This document shows, piece after piece, positions 4,929 through 5,057 of a DNA stretch of 5,057 bases (positions are counted from its first letter, which is position 1; each line of letters opens with the position of its first letter). Below the pieces are notes generated by a model that worked only from the letters and a program-made list of their open reading frames with translations, did no database searches and was not told where the DNA came from. A program made the translations under genes and the position numbers. The stretch is from Bacillota bacterium (GTDB lineage Bacteria > Bacillota > DTU025): contig DMOT01000315.1 in the NCBI GenBank assembly GCA_003456765.1, forward strand, positions 1 through 5,057, given 5' to 3'.

Positions 4929-5057
4929 TCATCTGACTGCCGCTCCGATAATCTGATCAATGCTTTTGAGATTGTGCGAGACGAGGTAATCCTGTAAGCC
5001 TTCGATAATTTCCATAGCGAGAGTTGGGTGGACGAAAGTTCCCGTCCCAATGGATAC
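4929..5057 (-). CDS. pyrD: Dihydroorotate dehydrogenase, B-type catalytic subunit, C-terminal end only
   Basis: Reading the minus strand from the right edge gives 42 residues before TGA (4931-4929). They begin VSIGTGTFVHPTLAMEII and end IDQIIGAAVR. This matches the C-terminus of PyrD class 1B proteins, where a V-x-V/I-GT-x-x-F-x-x-P stretch lies near the FMN phosphate site and the protein ends with a KSIDExIGAA-like helix. PyrD oxidises dihydroorotate to orotate using FMN. The B-type pairs with PyrK, an iron-sulfur/FAD subunit that passes electrons to NAD+. A pyrK gene would be expected upstream, beyond this window. The rest of the protein is outside, so subtype assignment rests on the tail and the operon order. 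The gene is followed by pyrF after 50 bases. Confidence 0.88.
   Translation of the reverse strand, partial: VSIGTGTFVHPTLAMEIIEGLQDYLVSHNLKSIDQIIGAAVR

Noticed and set aside
1..5057. A new multi-gene defence, mobile or biosynthetic system
   Set aside because: Every coding region belongs to a recognisable family, and there are no transposases, integrases, direct-repeat arrays or att-like sites. The only truly uncharacterised protein is the DUF2148 member.

Overview
This 5,057-base window looks like ordinary chromosome from a moderately GC-rich bacterium. Most likely it is an anaerobic member of the Bacillota (Clostridia or a related deep class). The evidence is strong AGGAGG-type ribosome binding sites, a TTG and a GTG start, a pyrD-pyrF-pyrE gene order ending in a Thermus-type PyrE, and a DUF2148 ferredoxin-domain protein, a family I associate mainly with anaerobes. 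The phylum is an inference, because no rRNA or marker gene is present.

Layout, left to right. (1) Bases 3-590, plus strand: the C-terminal three quarters of an SfsA-family protein, cut by the window edge. (2) Bases 591-853: an intergenic region with a promoter-like TTGACA-17-TAGCAT. Two dyads of similar half-sites overlap its -35 and -10, and a leader of about 110 nt ends in a good Shine-Dalgarno. (3) Bases 854-2601, plus strand: a two-gene ABC-2 exporter operon, an ATPase starting at TTG followed by a six-helix permease, joined by an ATGA overlap. (4) Bases 2602-2846: a convergent intergenic region with three stem-loops, the strongest an 11-bp perfect hairpin. (5) Minus strand, in transcription order from the right edge: the 3' end of pyrD (dihydroorotate dehydrogenase, B-type), pyrF (orotidine-5'-phosphate decarboxylase), pyrE (orotate phosphoribosyltransferase), then after 120 bases the DUF2148 protein with a four-cysteine iron-sulfur-like motif.

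The minus-strand genes encode the last three steps of de novo UMP synthesis: dihydroorotate to orotate (PyrD), orotate to OMP (PyrE), and OMP to UMP (PyrF). The DUF2148 gene is co-oriented and may be cotranscribed, but its function is unknown. The ABC exporter is an independent unit facing the pyr operon, and its substrate cannot be read from sequence.

I found no mobile element, CRISPR array, RNA gene or clear new multi-gene system. The points most worth a second look are the dyad-covered ABC promoter, the DUF2148 gene beside the pyr operon, and an insertion of about 20 residues beside the nuclease-like motif of SfsA.
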